NCBI GenBank assembly: GCA_000442015.1
Contig: KE560580.1
Span: 1-36,823 of the forward strand
Source of the DNA: Rozella allomycis CSF55
Lineage: Eukaryota > Rozellomycota
Length of the DNA stretch: 36,823 nucleotides
Direction: 5' to 3'
The position numbers and the translations under genes are program-made. Within the stretch, counting starts at the first letter, position 1. Each line of letters starts with the position of its first letter. Below are positions 11,801 through 20,850 of this stretch, in pieces. The notes below the pieces were generated by a model, which was not told where the DNA came from, did not search any database, and worked only from the letters and a program-made list of their open reading frames with translations.

Positions 11801-12099
11801 CTAGTGTTCAATGTAACTCAAATTAATCAAATTCCTCTCAAAGTAATCCATTATTATTCAATCAACAGAATTCTCTTCCAATCCTTGAAAATAATACAAA
11901 CAGACAAATCAGGGATGTTATCTCCTTTCTTCAAACTAAATTCAATGTTTATCTTCCTTTGCAAATCGTTAGACAAAGAATAGATCCTTGGGAAATCGAA
12001 TTCAATAATCTCCTAATTGAAGACAAAAATAACGACGCTTTGGATTACGCAGACTTTTTGGTTGATATTCATAGGGGTGTTATTCAAGAATTACAATAA
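8889..12099 (+). CDS. SEC24: COPII coat cargo-binding subunit Sec24
   Basis: Seven exons, introns 9045..9080, 9267..9320 (54 nt, the longest in the window), 9790..9815, 10083..10110, 11713..11741 and 11843..11868, giving 1003 residues. The first ~230 residues are a Pro/Asn/Gln-rich disordered tail typical of Sec24. Then come NCRPQFMRLT, a zinc finger (CSTC ... CNLC), the Sec23/24 trunk (vWA-like, from KIVFVIDSSW), beta-sandwich and helical domains, and a gelsolin fold (FYLFLWVGQDVS). The end, LIEDKNNDALDYADFLVDIHR, is the conserved Sec24 C-terminus. Family role: with Sec23 and Sar1 it forms the inner COPII coat at ER exit sites and binds cargo sorting signals. The exact first exon is the least certain part, because the N-terminal tail is not conserved. 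Confidence 0.95.
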
Positions 12100-12561
12100 A
12101 CATTATTAACATGCAAATCTATCTCTTTATTAGTTTGTAATTTACAATAAGTGTTACGGCGTGAGCTAAACCATCGCGAGTATTTTATTATTTATATCAA
12201 CTAAGTAAAACAAATAGTCAGGATGCATTTGTATGTTTCATGGTGTTTGAATTACCTTCATAAGAAAGTACATGCCGCGCTGGCATATCCGGGTCCTGGT
12301 TCGCCAAATAAAAATTCCAAGTTCGTAAACCGAGAAATGACTTTATGCAATTAGTGGGTAGAAACTTTATGAAGAAAGCGTATTTCTAAAACAATTCAGT
12401 GTTATGCTTTTAGCCGGGTCCCCGGGTAAATTCCAATTTAGAATATGATTTTAGGCATTGGAAAGACTACATTCTCACAAAGCGGAATTTCATGAAATAA
12501 GACATGTGAGCATATTGGTGCTATTTAGGAATGAAGTGAACATCGTCATACTATTTGTTTA
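12100..12561. other. intergenic region with GC-richer islands and a repeated motif
   Basis: 462 bp between convergent SEC24 and the ARM gene. It contains GC-richer patches unlike the surrounding AT-rich spacer. Two related blocks occur: 12286..12322 and 12412..12440, both with CCGGGTCC followed by an A-rich stretch and ATTCCAA. A 42-codon open frame starts at 12223 (+), and a 29-nt GT..AG intron at 12428..12456 would join a short Walker-A-like peptide. No complete gene could be built. Confidence 0.45.
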
Positions 12562-13293
12562 TTAATTCAGCAACATTTTCTCAAATTCCGCAGCTTCATT
12601 ATGATCCCATCTTTTCCAATCATATCCTTTCATCTCATTCACTTTTGCCTATTGTTAAGTCTCAAATTCATTACTAATAACATTGTATTTTGAACCACTT
12701 CATCAAACCACTGTGGATTCTTCATTGCTAAAAATATAAAAATATACACAATCAATTTTTTGACCATTTGATTAGGGTAATCCAACAAGTCCACCAAAAC
12801 TTCAATCACTTGTACTTCTTCCACTAAATACGCAGGAACAAGATTTCCAATCCTCACAAGCACAACAAGAACATTCAGTGCTTCAATTTTAAGCTCAACT
12901 GGCTCACGCTCATTCTGAATGATATTCATCACAAGATTAATGATATGGCTATCCTTGATTAGATAATGTTGCACAATTTCACTCGCATTCCATAAAATAT
13001 AGCTGATTTCAGAACACGCTACATTAATACCTAGTTTATCTCAAACCTTTCAATCGCACTTGCAAATTCGTGGTATACAACAGCTTCGTTTCATGCAACA
13101 GGGCAGATTCATACATAGCCTCTTGCGTCATCGCCGTTGTCGCTTGATTCTGTTCTCCATTCTTTTCTCCAATCAATGGAATAACATTGCCTCCCTCTTT
13201 TATAACCTTGAAATATTCTTTGACTTTTTCTATCCCTTTTGTAAATCTCTCCATGTAAACAAATGTTAATAGCAATAAATATATATTTTTCAT
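12562..13293 (-). CDS. armadillo-like helical repeat protein (possibly SIL1-like)
   Basis: Three exons, introns 13019..13046 (28 nt) and 12649..12674 (26 nt), 225 residues from the first ATG or 212 from the second at 13254. The central part has two or three ARM-type helical hairpins (VRLKACSEISYIL, ELKIEALNVLVVLVRIGN, VIEVLVDLLDYPNQMVKKL) and ends in a charged helix (WDHNEAAEFEKML). If the first ATG is used, MKNIYLLLLTFVY is a short signal-peptide-like segment. A signal plus ARM repeats would fit the ER Hsp70 exchange factor SIL1, but similarity is weak and a cytosolic ARM protein is equally possible. Its start lies 44 bp from the divergent peroxiredoxin ATG. Confidence 0.7.
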
Positions 13294-13337
13294 TCAACGC
13301 ATCATACATATTTCGCTAAACTACAAGCCACCAAAAA

Positions 13338-14093
13338 ATGACTTTGAGACTTGGTGACTTGGCCCCAGATTTTAGTTGTGAAACAACTATTGGAGACATT
13401 TCCTTTCATTCGTACATTGAAAATCATTGGGCGATATTATTCTCTCATCCAGCGGACTTTAGTAAAATACATATACTTTACTTTATAGCACCTGTTTGCA
13501 CCACAGAACTTGCTCGTGTAGCTGCACTCGAAAAACAGTTTGAAGAGCGAAATGTCAAGGTTCTTGCACTTAGTACTGATTCCGTTGAAGATCACTTGAA
13601 ATGGAAACAAGATATCGAGAGTTTTGGCGGCTGTTCAGTCAACTACCCGATAGTACCAGAATTTTATTCTATAAACTGAGATTGCTGATAAGAATAGAGA
13701 AATCTCAAAGTTATATGGGATGTTGGATTGTACGAGCCAAAATTCGAATTCGATGCCGCTGACCGTGAGAACTGTTTTCATAATCGATCCATGCAAGAAA
13801 ATTCGGCTGATGATTATATATCCAGGTAAATACAAATTTTTATTTCGAAAGCTTCGACTGGAAGAAATTTTGATGAGATTATCAGAGTCGTTGATTCCCT
13901 TCAAATGTCAGACAAAAATAAAATTGCGACACCAGTTGATTGGAAGAAAGGTGATGATGTAATTGTTCCTCCGAATGTTACTGATGAGGACGCTGGTGCA
14001 AAGTACGTAAAATTGTTACTAGAATATAGATTTGGTAGCAATAATATCAAAAAGATATTTCCTTATTTGAGGTATGCTAACGTTAACCAATAA
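13338..14093 (+). CDS. 1-Cys peroxiredoxin (Prx6 type)
   Basis: Five exons, introns 13462..13488, 13653..13680, 13826..13851 and 14003..14029 (26-28 nt), 215 residues. The N-terminus LRLGDLAPDFSCETT, the active site FSHPADFTPVCTTELARV with peroxidatic Cys45, and DHLKWKQDI are diagnostic. The first intron splits the Thr codon of the active-site motif. The C-terminal arm KIATPVDWKKGDDVIVPPNV ... FPYLRY is characteristic of the Prx6/1-Cys subfamily and absent from typical 2-Cys enzymes. The family reduces hydrogen peroxide and lipid peroxides. There is no signal or targeting peptide, so it is probably cytosolic. All expected motifs are present. Confidence 0.95.
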
Positions 14094-14211
14094 AAGTATT
14101 TTCCCTATTTCCTGATTACTGAATCAAGTATATGGTAATGGATCTATCGTGGAGAAATTTATAAGAAATTGTAAGTTTCTGCGGACCAAAAATTTCGATG
14201 TAGATTTTCAA

Positions 14212-15842
14212 TCAACAATGTAGTTTATTTCCTTGAAGCCATAGTTCTGTCATGGATATTGGATGATTCACATTATCCTTGTTCTGCACTCGCTTCGTTT
14301 GTATTTGTCCAGGATTGTTCTTTAATTTGGGTTGTTCCATACTCCCTGGACACGAAAGAGATCTCGTAGTCAATAATCCCATCATAGAAATTAATGAATC
14401 CTCGTTTACGGCACTTTGTATGGCAACGTTTTCGTTGACCTTTTTTATCCTTTTTCTAACGACCTTTTCTTCCAATATTTGGTTTCCGTCTTGAGGGCAT
14501 CTTGGCCCATTCTCTATGACGTATTTTTCAATACACGCCTAATTAAAGCATAAATGATATTAGCTTACTTGATGAAAAATGTGGGAACAATCCAATCGGC
14601 AAGCAAAGTTAATTCTCATAATCATCTTGGAACATAGTTCACACGTCTTTTCTATGTTTTGCTTAGGAAAGAAATCCATTAAGCGTTTCGGCTTTAATCT
14701 TTGAAGCACGCTGTAATCATTCATCTCTTCGAGGCGTTTGAGGAATTCGTAATCATCACATTCAAAGTCTCTAGACTGTAATTGTTCGATGAGCTCTTTT
14801 GATAAACCGATACAGATCTTTTTCAATTTATTACCTCCTGAATATATTTTCCAGCATTGATCTCTGTTTGATTTACAACTAACCAGGTGATTGCTATGGT
14901 CTGCAGACCTAAAGCAAAATTCGCACATTTTTTGTATCATATGTTTGCATATCAGCTATTTTACCTTGCATGTTTTACAAAAGTATATTGGCCCATTTAT
15001 GGGTGCAATTTTACAAATTGCGCATTTTGTTCCTTTATGACGTGCGTTGCTATATTCTACCGATTTGCTTTAAAGACTTTTCTACAATGCTCCTCTTTCT
15101 GGACGTGCCTTCGTATTCAGCATATATATCAGTTATCGTGCCGAAATCGACTCTGCAAAGTGGGCATTTGATTTCTTCACTGCTGTAATTTTTTCGATGA
15201 TGGTCTGCTATCATCTTCATGCATTTTCTTTTCATGAAGCAGATTCATATTTTACACATGGACGTTATTTCCACACCCGATTTTGCAGAACATTGTTGGT
15301 TGTTCATCCTTGATGAATAGTTCTTGACATATAGGACTATAAGTTTATTGGAAATCAATATACCAAATATCATCTTCATGTATTTCTTTTCGAATACAAG
15401 GTCCTTTGCTGTTTGGATCTCCAATTACGTTGGGATCATGATTCTGAAAATGGTTTTTAACGAAACTTTCTCTGAAATTGAGTATCTCATTGATTTGCCG
15501 TTCATTGTAAGATAGCTGATGCATCAATGAGTGATCTCGAGGCACATGCATGACTTTTTCGAGCACCCAGACAATATGTGGGCATAAATCTGACTTCGCT
15601 TTAAACCAAGGGCAAGAACACCGATTTATAGAACCTAAAATAACTTTGTATTTCTTTTCTTTGCTCTCCAAATCATTTGAATGGTTATCTTCTTTTATCA
15701 GGAAAGCCAAAGGGCCAGGCCGTTGCAACAGATAAAGTGCCAAAAGTGAAGCCTTCTCCATACTTTTCTTTACTTGCTATTAATGTAAGTTAATTTGAAT
15801 TACTTCTGGACAATCTTGTCTGAAAGGGAAAGTGGTGATCAT
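14212..15842 (-). CDS. ZSWIM2: ZSWIM2-like E3 ubiquitin ligase (SWIM-RING-ZZ-RING)
   Basis: Reconstructed with introns 15777..15803, 15337..15363, 15228..15255, 15050..15077 and 14539..14568, about 490 residues. The start MITTFPFRQD at 15842 joins to LLALYLLQRPGPLAFLIKED as in ZSWIM2. Domain order: SWIM finger (CSCPWFKAKSDLCPHIVW); RING 1 (CPICQELF ... CKIGCGNNVHVKCM ... CPLC); ZZ finger (CAIC ... CKTC ... CEFCF ... H); RING 2 (CELC ... CRLDCSHIFHQACIE ... CPQD). Mammalian ZSWIM2 is a testis-expressed E3 ligase. An unresolved problem lies in the ZZ finger: an in-frame TAG at 14958..14956 with no GT..AG intron to remove it. Dropping 27 nt (14937..14963) would restore normal ZZ spacing but would need a GT..TG intron. 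The tail after RING 2 is basic and unconserved. Confidence 0.85.
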
Positions 15843-15873
15843 TGTTTGTATATTTGTTGCTAAGCTTGCGTTT
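15843..15873. promoter_or_regulatory. 31-bp bidirectional promoter/leader between ZSWIM2-like and ODAD1 genes
   Basis: Only 31 bp separate the divergent ATG codons (15842 on minus, 15874 on plus). Core promoters and 5' leaders must overlap here or lie inside the opposite coding sequence. No TATA box is visible within the interval. Confidence 0.6.
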
Positions 15874-17759
15874 ATGAATAGAACGGTTAGAAGAGCGCAG
15901 TCAGTTGTATCCGATCAAGAAACAAATGATGGATTAGGTAATTGTCATGTCTATACATAAATCAAGCTGAGATAGAGTTGGTGAAGCTACAAAGGCAGTA
16001 TCGAATAATGGAGGGAGATAGAAAAGCGTATAGTGAAGAATCTAGAAATTTTTTGAAGAAACAAAAGTATGATTTCAATTTACTATTAAAATACAGATCC
16101 TCAATAGATCAATTGAAAACTGATAATATGGTTCTATTGAATGAAATAAAGCTTTATGAAGCGAGGTTAAGTGCAATAAAGGATGGATTGAAGTCTAAAA
16201 ATGGGGTAGGATCTGAATCTATTCAAGATCAACTGGGTATTTTATTAGAAAGCTAACGATTAGAACATTTTCAAAAGAAAATGAAATACCTTCAAGATAC
16301 AATCCACGATATCGATAATGAAGCATTAAAATGTGAGAAAGAACTAAATGATCAAAGAGTTAAAATGGGGAGTATGAATGCTACGCAAACTAACATTGCT
16401 ATACAAAAACAAATCAGAATATTGGAAAATAGACTTGACAAGGTATTTCCAGTTTGATTAAATTACAAGGCACTCATAAAATTCAACAAAAGTCTTGCTA
16501 CAAATAAAACTTTGCGAGATGTAATAGACAACTTAAGGAGGGAACGTTCCGTGTTCGAGTCAGTGTACAGGAAGCAGGAGAGGGAGCTAAATGAACAAAA
16601 GAAGTTGATGGCGGATATAATAGAAGCTTCAAATAATGCTTATGAAGCTAGAGATGAAGCACAGGCCAAAATGATTGCGTTGAAGGAAAAGGCGGAGAAA
16701 GAATTCATGGCATACACACAAGAAATAAAAGAGCTAGATAGAGTATTAGAACAAGACCGAAAGTTTAAAAGCTTTATGAGTGTCAAAAATCATCCTCGAG
16801 TGCCAGGTACATCGTCTAGCACGATACGCATCAAAAAGGACAAAGAAAAAGAGAATCATAAGGGATCTCAAGATATGGTTTTAGAAAGCGTCAGCGATTA
16901 CGAGTCTGCTTTCGAAAAAATTCAAATGGTCACTGGCGTGAAAGATTTTAATGAATTGGTCTCTAAATTCAAGGAAATAGAAGATCAAAACTTTTCGCTA
17001 TTCAATTATGTCAACGAAGTTAACAATCAAGTTGAAAAGACCAGAGAAGATATTCAAGGAATAAATGACCAAATTCAAAAATATCAAGAGGGAAGGGAGA
17101 AAATTGAACAAGCTAAAGAAGAGGAAGCACGCGATCTTGAGGTTCGATATCTTCAATTATTGACAATAGAAAAAATTAAACGAATACATTTCACAGATTT
17201 CAGAAGACGAAAAACATTATCAAAACATTATTCAAACATTTGATCAAGTAGAAATCGGAATTGAAAGACTGTTGGGAAAAGTCCTATCTGATGAACCCGA
17301 GACAAATGCGCAAAATGATGTTAAAAATAACAACTCGGACTATGACAAATCGTACTTGCTCAAGAAACTCGAGAAAATTGAAACTAGGGCTAACGACTTG
17401 ATTATGTCACAATTCGTACTTTCTTTACCAAGAAGGTCAGCAGAAGAAAAAGAAAGCAATACTGGTGTTCAACTTTTATTTGGCGGCTTAACAATGCAGG
17501 GTCAAATGGCACCTTTGGTCAACGGAATCACTCCACCTGCAACCGGGTAATTTGTCACATTTGTGCATGTTAGTGAGGATTACGATTCTGATAATGAGGC
17601 TGCAGATGTAAGCGAGCGACCATTAAACATAGATGAGCTCAGGCTGAAATCTCTCAAAGGGGTAATAATATTTTGATATCGTTTTAGATCGCTAAACGTG
17701 AAAAGTCGGCTGGTTCGTCGAGAAGCCGACTTAAAAAGAAAGGCCTAATAAACGAATAA
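15874..17759 (+). CDS. ODAD1: outer dynein arm docking complex subunit (ODA1/CCDC114/CCDC63)
   Basis: Seven exons, introns 15938..15966, 16237..16263, 16443..16469, 17142..17169, 17547..17573 and 17662..17687, 573 residues, nearly all coiled coil. The N-terminal block ELVKLQRQYRIMEGDRKAYS is the hallmark of the ODA1/CCDC63/CCDC114 family, and the segment FNKSLATNKTLRDVIDNLRR also fits. The C-terminus is Ser/Lys/Arg-rich. In Chlamydomonas (DC2) and animals this protein anchors outer dynein arms to axonemal doublet microtubules, so its presence implies motile flagella with outer arms. The start is the ATG 31 bp from the divergent ZSWIM2-like gene. Exon joins keep the heptad-rich frame throughout. 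Confidence 0.93.
17703..17732 (+). repeat. perfect 9-bp inverted repeat at the 3' end of ODAD1
   Basis: AAGTCGGCT and AGCCGACTT, separated by 12 nt, form a strong GC-rich stem in an AT-rich setting. It sits within the last codons of the gene, 27 bp before the stop. It could be a 3'-end or RNA-processing structure, or coincidence in a coding sequence. Confidence 0.6.
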
Positions 17760-17813
17760 AACTTATTCGTGGTTAAAGTTTTGTTTTTATTACTTTTTAT
17801 TGACATTTTAATC

Positions 17814-18425
17814 TCAAAATTTGTTAGGATGCGCAGAGCGCAAGTACTCAAGCTCTTTCGTAAGTGCTAAATGGCGTTTTTGAAGATACTTAATATATTC
17901 GACACTCTTAAGAAGCTTTTTCGCTTTAGTCATTCTCCTTCCAGGTTGGTCGGGTGGAAGAACACTATCCAACATGTGAAATGCGTCTCTCTCATCGGCT
18001 CGTCGCCTTCTTTCTTTAATTGGGTTGCCGAAAGCGCTATTTGTGCTGGAAACAGTAGAGAGAACACTCGAAGGCCTTGAAATTCCCGCAATAAGACTTT
18101 CATAATTCATCTGAAACGGGCTCTGCGATAGGTCAACATGTTCAAAGTTATTAAAGCTATTGTTAAGGTTAGACATGGGCTTTGAATTTTTAATGTCAGT
18201 GTCCAATTCAAATGCGGATGAAGCAAAAATGTCTGGTGCCAATGACTTTTGCTTTTCAAGGCGCTTCTGCTTTTTAATCGACTTTTCAGATGGCTCAATA
18301 AATATATCGGCAATGTAATTATTGTTAAAAAGCCCTAAATCAAGATCTTCGCAAGTGTAATCGTCAAGGAAGTTGTCCATGAACGTCTGGTGTATAGGGG
18401 TATGTTTCAAAATTGTGACAAACAT
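17814..18425 (-). CDS. basic helix-loop-helix transcription factor
   Basis: Single exon, 203 residues; a second ATG at 18380 (MDNFLDDYTCED) may be the true start. The C-terminal quarter holds the bHLH domain: basic region KERRRRADERDAF (from about 138), helix 1 to LDSVLPP, loop, then helix 2 KAKKLLKSVEYIKYLQ to about 182, followed by a short leucine-rich extension. The basic region keeps the Glu and Arg cluster but has Asn where E-box-binding factors usually have His, so binding preference may differ. The N-terminal part is acidic, then Lys-rich (SIKKQKRLEKQK), then Ser-rich. It would dimerise and bind DNA in the nucleus. The target genes and subfamily cannot be told from the sequence. It converges on ODAD1 with 54 bp between stops. 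Confidence 0.88.
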   Translation of the reverse strand: MFVTILKHTPIHQTFMDNFLDDYTCEDLDLGLFNNNYIADIFIEPSEKSIKKQKRLEKQKSLAPDIFASSAFELDTDIKNSKPMSNLNNSFNNFEHVDLSQSPFQMNYESLIAGISRPSSVLSTVSSTNSAFGNPIKERRRRADERDAFHMLDSVLPPDQPGRRMTKAKKLLKSVEYIKYLQKRHLALTKELEYLRSAHPNKF

Positions 18426-18562
18426 ATATCATGTTACTATATTTGGAACAACTTTTTTTAAATCTTCCAAAAAATAGGTCGGAATAAATTGTTCCTTAAT
18501 CCAAAAACTGTATCGTCTTTGGTTAAACGCTCAAAAATTAAAGCCACTTAAAATTAAATTTC

Positions 18563-19636
18563 ATGGTCTATTTAGCCAAATCAGCACACAGATTTTCATC
18601 AGACGTGTACGTGTTACATTTATCTATATTTGATCATCTATCTTGGTTTGCTTCGGCGACTTCTGATTCAAAGATCACTATTTTTGACCAAAACTCGCTG
18701 ATGCCAGTTCAACATTTGCCCCTTTCTCCAAACTCTAGAATAACATCTCTTAAAAAATTAAATAATTTTGTTTTCACGACATCTAGTGATGGAACATGTG
18801 TTGTGTATGATCCAAGAGCTAACATAGTTAGTATGACATGGAGCGGTAAAATTTGGATATAGGATTGTTTATAGTGAAGAATGCATTGAGTTGCAGTGAC
18901 ATTTCTGGTTTTATTGTTGCTACTGGCTCAGACAAGTGTGAAAAAACGAAAGAGGCGCCTCTTCATATATGGTAAAATATAACAGTTATTCTCAATACTA
19001 GGGATTTAAACAACATATCTAATCCGATTATTTATAATGAATCTCATGGGGATGATGTGACATTCATAAAGTTCCATGAGGAAAATACAAACATGGTGTT
19101 CTCCTCAGATGTAGATGGGCTTATTTCGTGTTCTGACTATAAGCTAGGAAATGAAGATGAATCTTTACAAATGGTTTTGAACGAAGGGACATCGGTTTCA
19201 TCTTTTAATTTTCTTGGCAATTCAAAAGAATATCTTTCTTGTTTAACTCATACGGAAAATCTTAGTGTTTGGGATTTAAACAATGTTACGCGTATTAAAT
19301 CTTATGGTGATTTGCGTACTCCATTTCTTGAAACACCATCAAAATTCAACTATGCGCTCAATTCAATGACATTTGACAATCATTTATATACATTCTGTGG
19401 ATCTCAAAGGTATGTAACTGTAGATTATATAAATTAGTGGTGCGCTGTATTTGTATCACATTGGGTTAAATGAAATCAAGCTTTATGAATCATTTTTAAA
19501 TGGACATTCAGATATTGTTAGAACTTGCGAATACAATCAGCAAAAAGATGTAATTTTTCTTTTCTAGTTTTATTAGTATTTTATCTCTGGAGGAGAAGAT
19601 GGAATAATTTCATTTTGGACAAAGCAATTAGAGTAG
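18563..19636 (+). CDS. WD40 repeat protein, WDR89-like
   Basis: Five exons, introns 18846..18874, 18972..19001, 19410..19437 and 19550..19576, 319 residues. WD-type blades are visible: SWFASATSDSKITIFD, FVFTTSSDGTCVVYD, FIVATGSD...LHIWD, NMVFSSDVDGLISCSD, EYLSCLTHTENLSVWDL, and FISGGEDGIISFW at the end, making one seven-bladed propeller with short loops. Length and the arrangement of blade 3 (GSDKCEKTKEAPLHIWD) resemble WDR89. Such proteins serve as scaffolds; no enzymatic role is expected. The last intron removes a stretch containing in-frame stops, and the join restores the final blade. Stop codon 24 bp from that of the Svf1-like gene. Confidence 0.82.
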
Positions 19637-19660
19637 ATTATAAAAACACAAATAACTAAT

Positions 19661-20748
19661 TTATTCATTAATAAAAACAACCTCACACAACAACCTGCCG
19701 GAGTATTCATTTTTTCTTCCGTCTTTTTCTATTTCAACGACAGCATCTTCAGAAAATGGATAAACAAAAGGTTTTGTTACAAGAGCTTGGATTACTTTGC
19801 GTACTAAGAATGGAAGTTGTTTTAAAACATCAACTTTACCATTCCCATTTACCAAATTTATTTTGGAGGCAATTTTTACAGATCCCTCTTCTCCCAATAC
19901 GTCAATAGAGGTAGGAACGGCGTATTTTGTATCCTGATCAATTTTACACTCTCCCTCCTTTACACTCAAATTTGAAGTGTAAAATGAATTCCCTTCATCA
20001 TCAACGAATGCAATGATGTTTGATGGAACGTTATCATATCTTTTGTCCAACTGTTGGTTAACCATAAAGAATGACAATTTTTCGCTATGAAATGTACAGA
20101 AGAACACCTTGTCTGCAGTCTGGTGAGGTTTTGTGGTTTCAAACGCATGCGCAATACTTACAAAACCATTTACTTTCATTTCCTTATCTCCGGCAACTAA
20201 TTTTCCAGTGGCGACTCCTCGTGGGATCATGGAGTATTCACCAGTCCCATTATTTCCTAAAATCATCTTCTTTAAGAATCCCGGGCCTTTAATCTCTACA
20301 TCAAGCTCAAGGGAGAAAGCATTTGGAATATTCACATTTAATTGCACCTTGTTACCATCTGCAACTTGGTAGGAACAGGTAGGTGTTTTGGTTGAAACAT
20401 TATCGCCAGATATTTCAACTTCCTTTTTGGAATATTGAGTAGTTGATGACATTGGTATCATAATGCCATTTTGAGATGACAAGACTTGGTAATTTACTTG
20501 AAAAAATGGAGATAAGCTACAAAACATAACTGCAATATTGTTACCCTATCGCTGAATATATTATTTGCACTAAAATGAGTGACTTGTCATCTGTCTGCAC
20601 ATAAAAGACTTGACTCTCATTAGTCACTCCTGTCAAAGTCCATTTCAAGTCATTGATGCCCAAATTACTAGATAATATAGTTTCTAATTTTAACGTGAAT
20701 AGTTTTAATACGTGCATTTTCAGTTGTAGTTTTTGAAAATAGTGGCAT
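19661..20748 (-). CDS. SVF1: Svf1-like lipocalin-type survival factor
   Basis: Three exons, introns 20684..20711 and 20517..20544 (both 28 nt), 343 residues. The N-terminal exon gives DLKWTLTGVTNESQVFYVQ and LILVQIIYS, matching the W-x-L...TFYFQ...VQ pattern of the Svf1 N-terminal domain. The second domain has IPRGVATGKL, then AHAFETTKPHQTADKVFF, the conserved H-x(n)-KPH signature of Svf1. Both halves are lipocalin-like beta barrels. In yeast Svf1 is needed for survival under oxidative and cold stress and is linked to ceramide transport. No targeting signal. Similarity is clear but moderate, so exact orthology is inferred. Confidence 0.82.
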
Positions 20749-20850
20749 CAGGGTAGGGTGGCTAATTCATCAAAGTTACAAAGTTTAATAATAGAATGTC
20801 AAATATTAATTGATTGGCGAAAAACTTAAATTTATACTTTAAACATCATT

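Noticed and set aside
12281-12330. Possible tRNA T-arm (GGTTCG) in the SEC24 downstream spacer
   Set aside because: No matching acceptor stem, anticodon arm or GG-loop could be folded around it.
13653-13680. Apparent early stop in the peroxiredoxin after NYPIVPEF
   Set aside because: It lies inside a 28-nt GT..AG intron. Splicing gives the conserved continuation NYPIIADKNREISKLYG.
15050-15077. Apparent stop codons after RING 1 of the ZSWIM2-like gene taken as a gene end
   Set aside because: A 28-nt intron joins RING 1 to the ZZ finger (HKGTKCAIC), as in ZSWIM2, so it is one gene.
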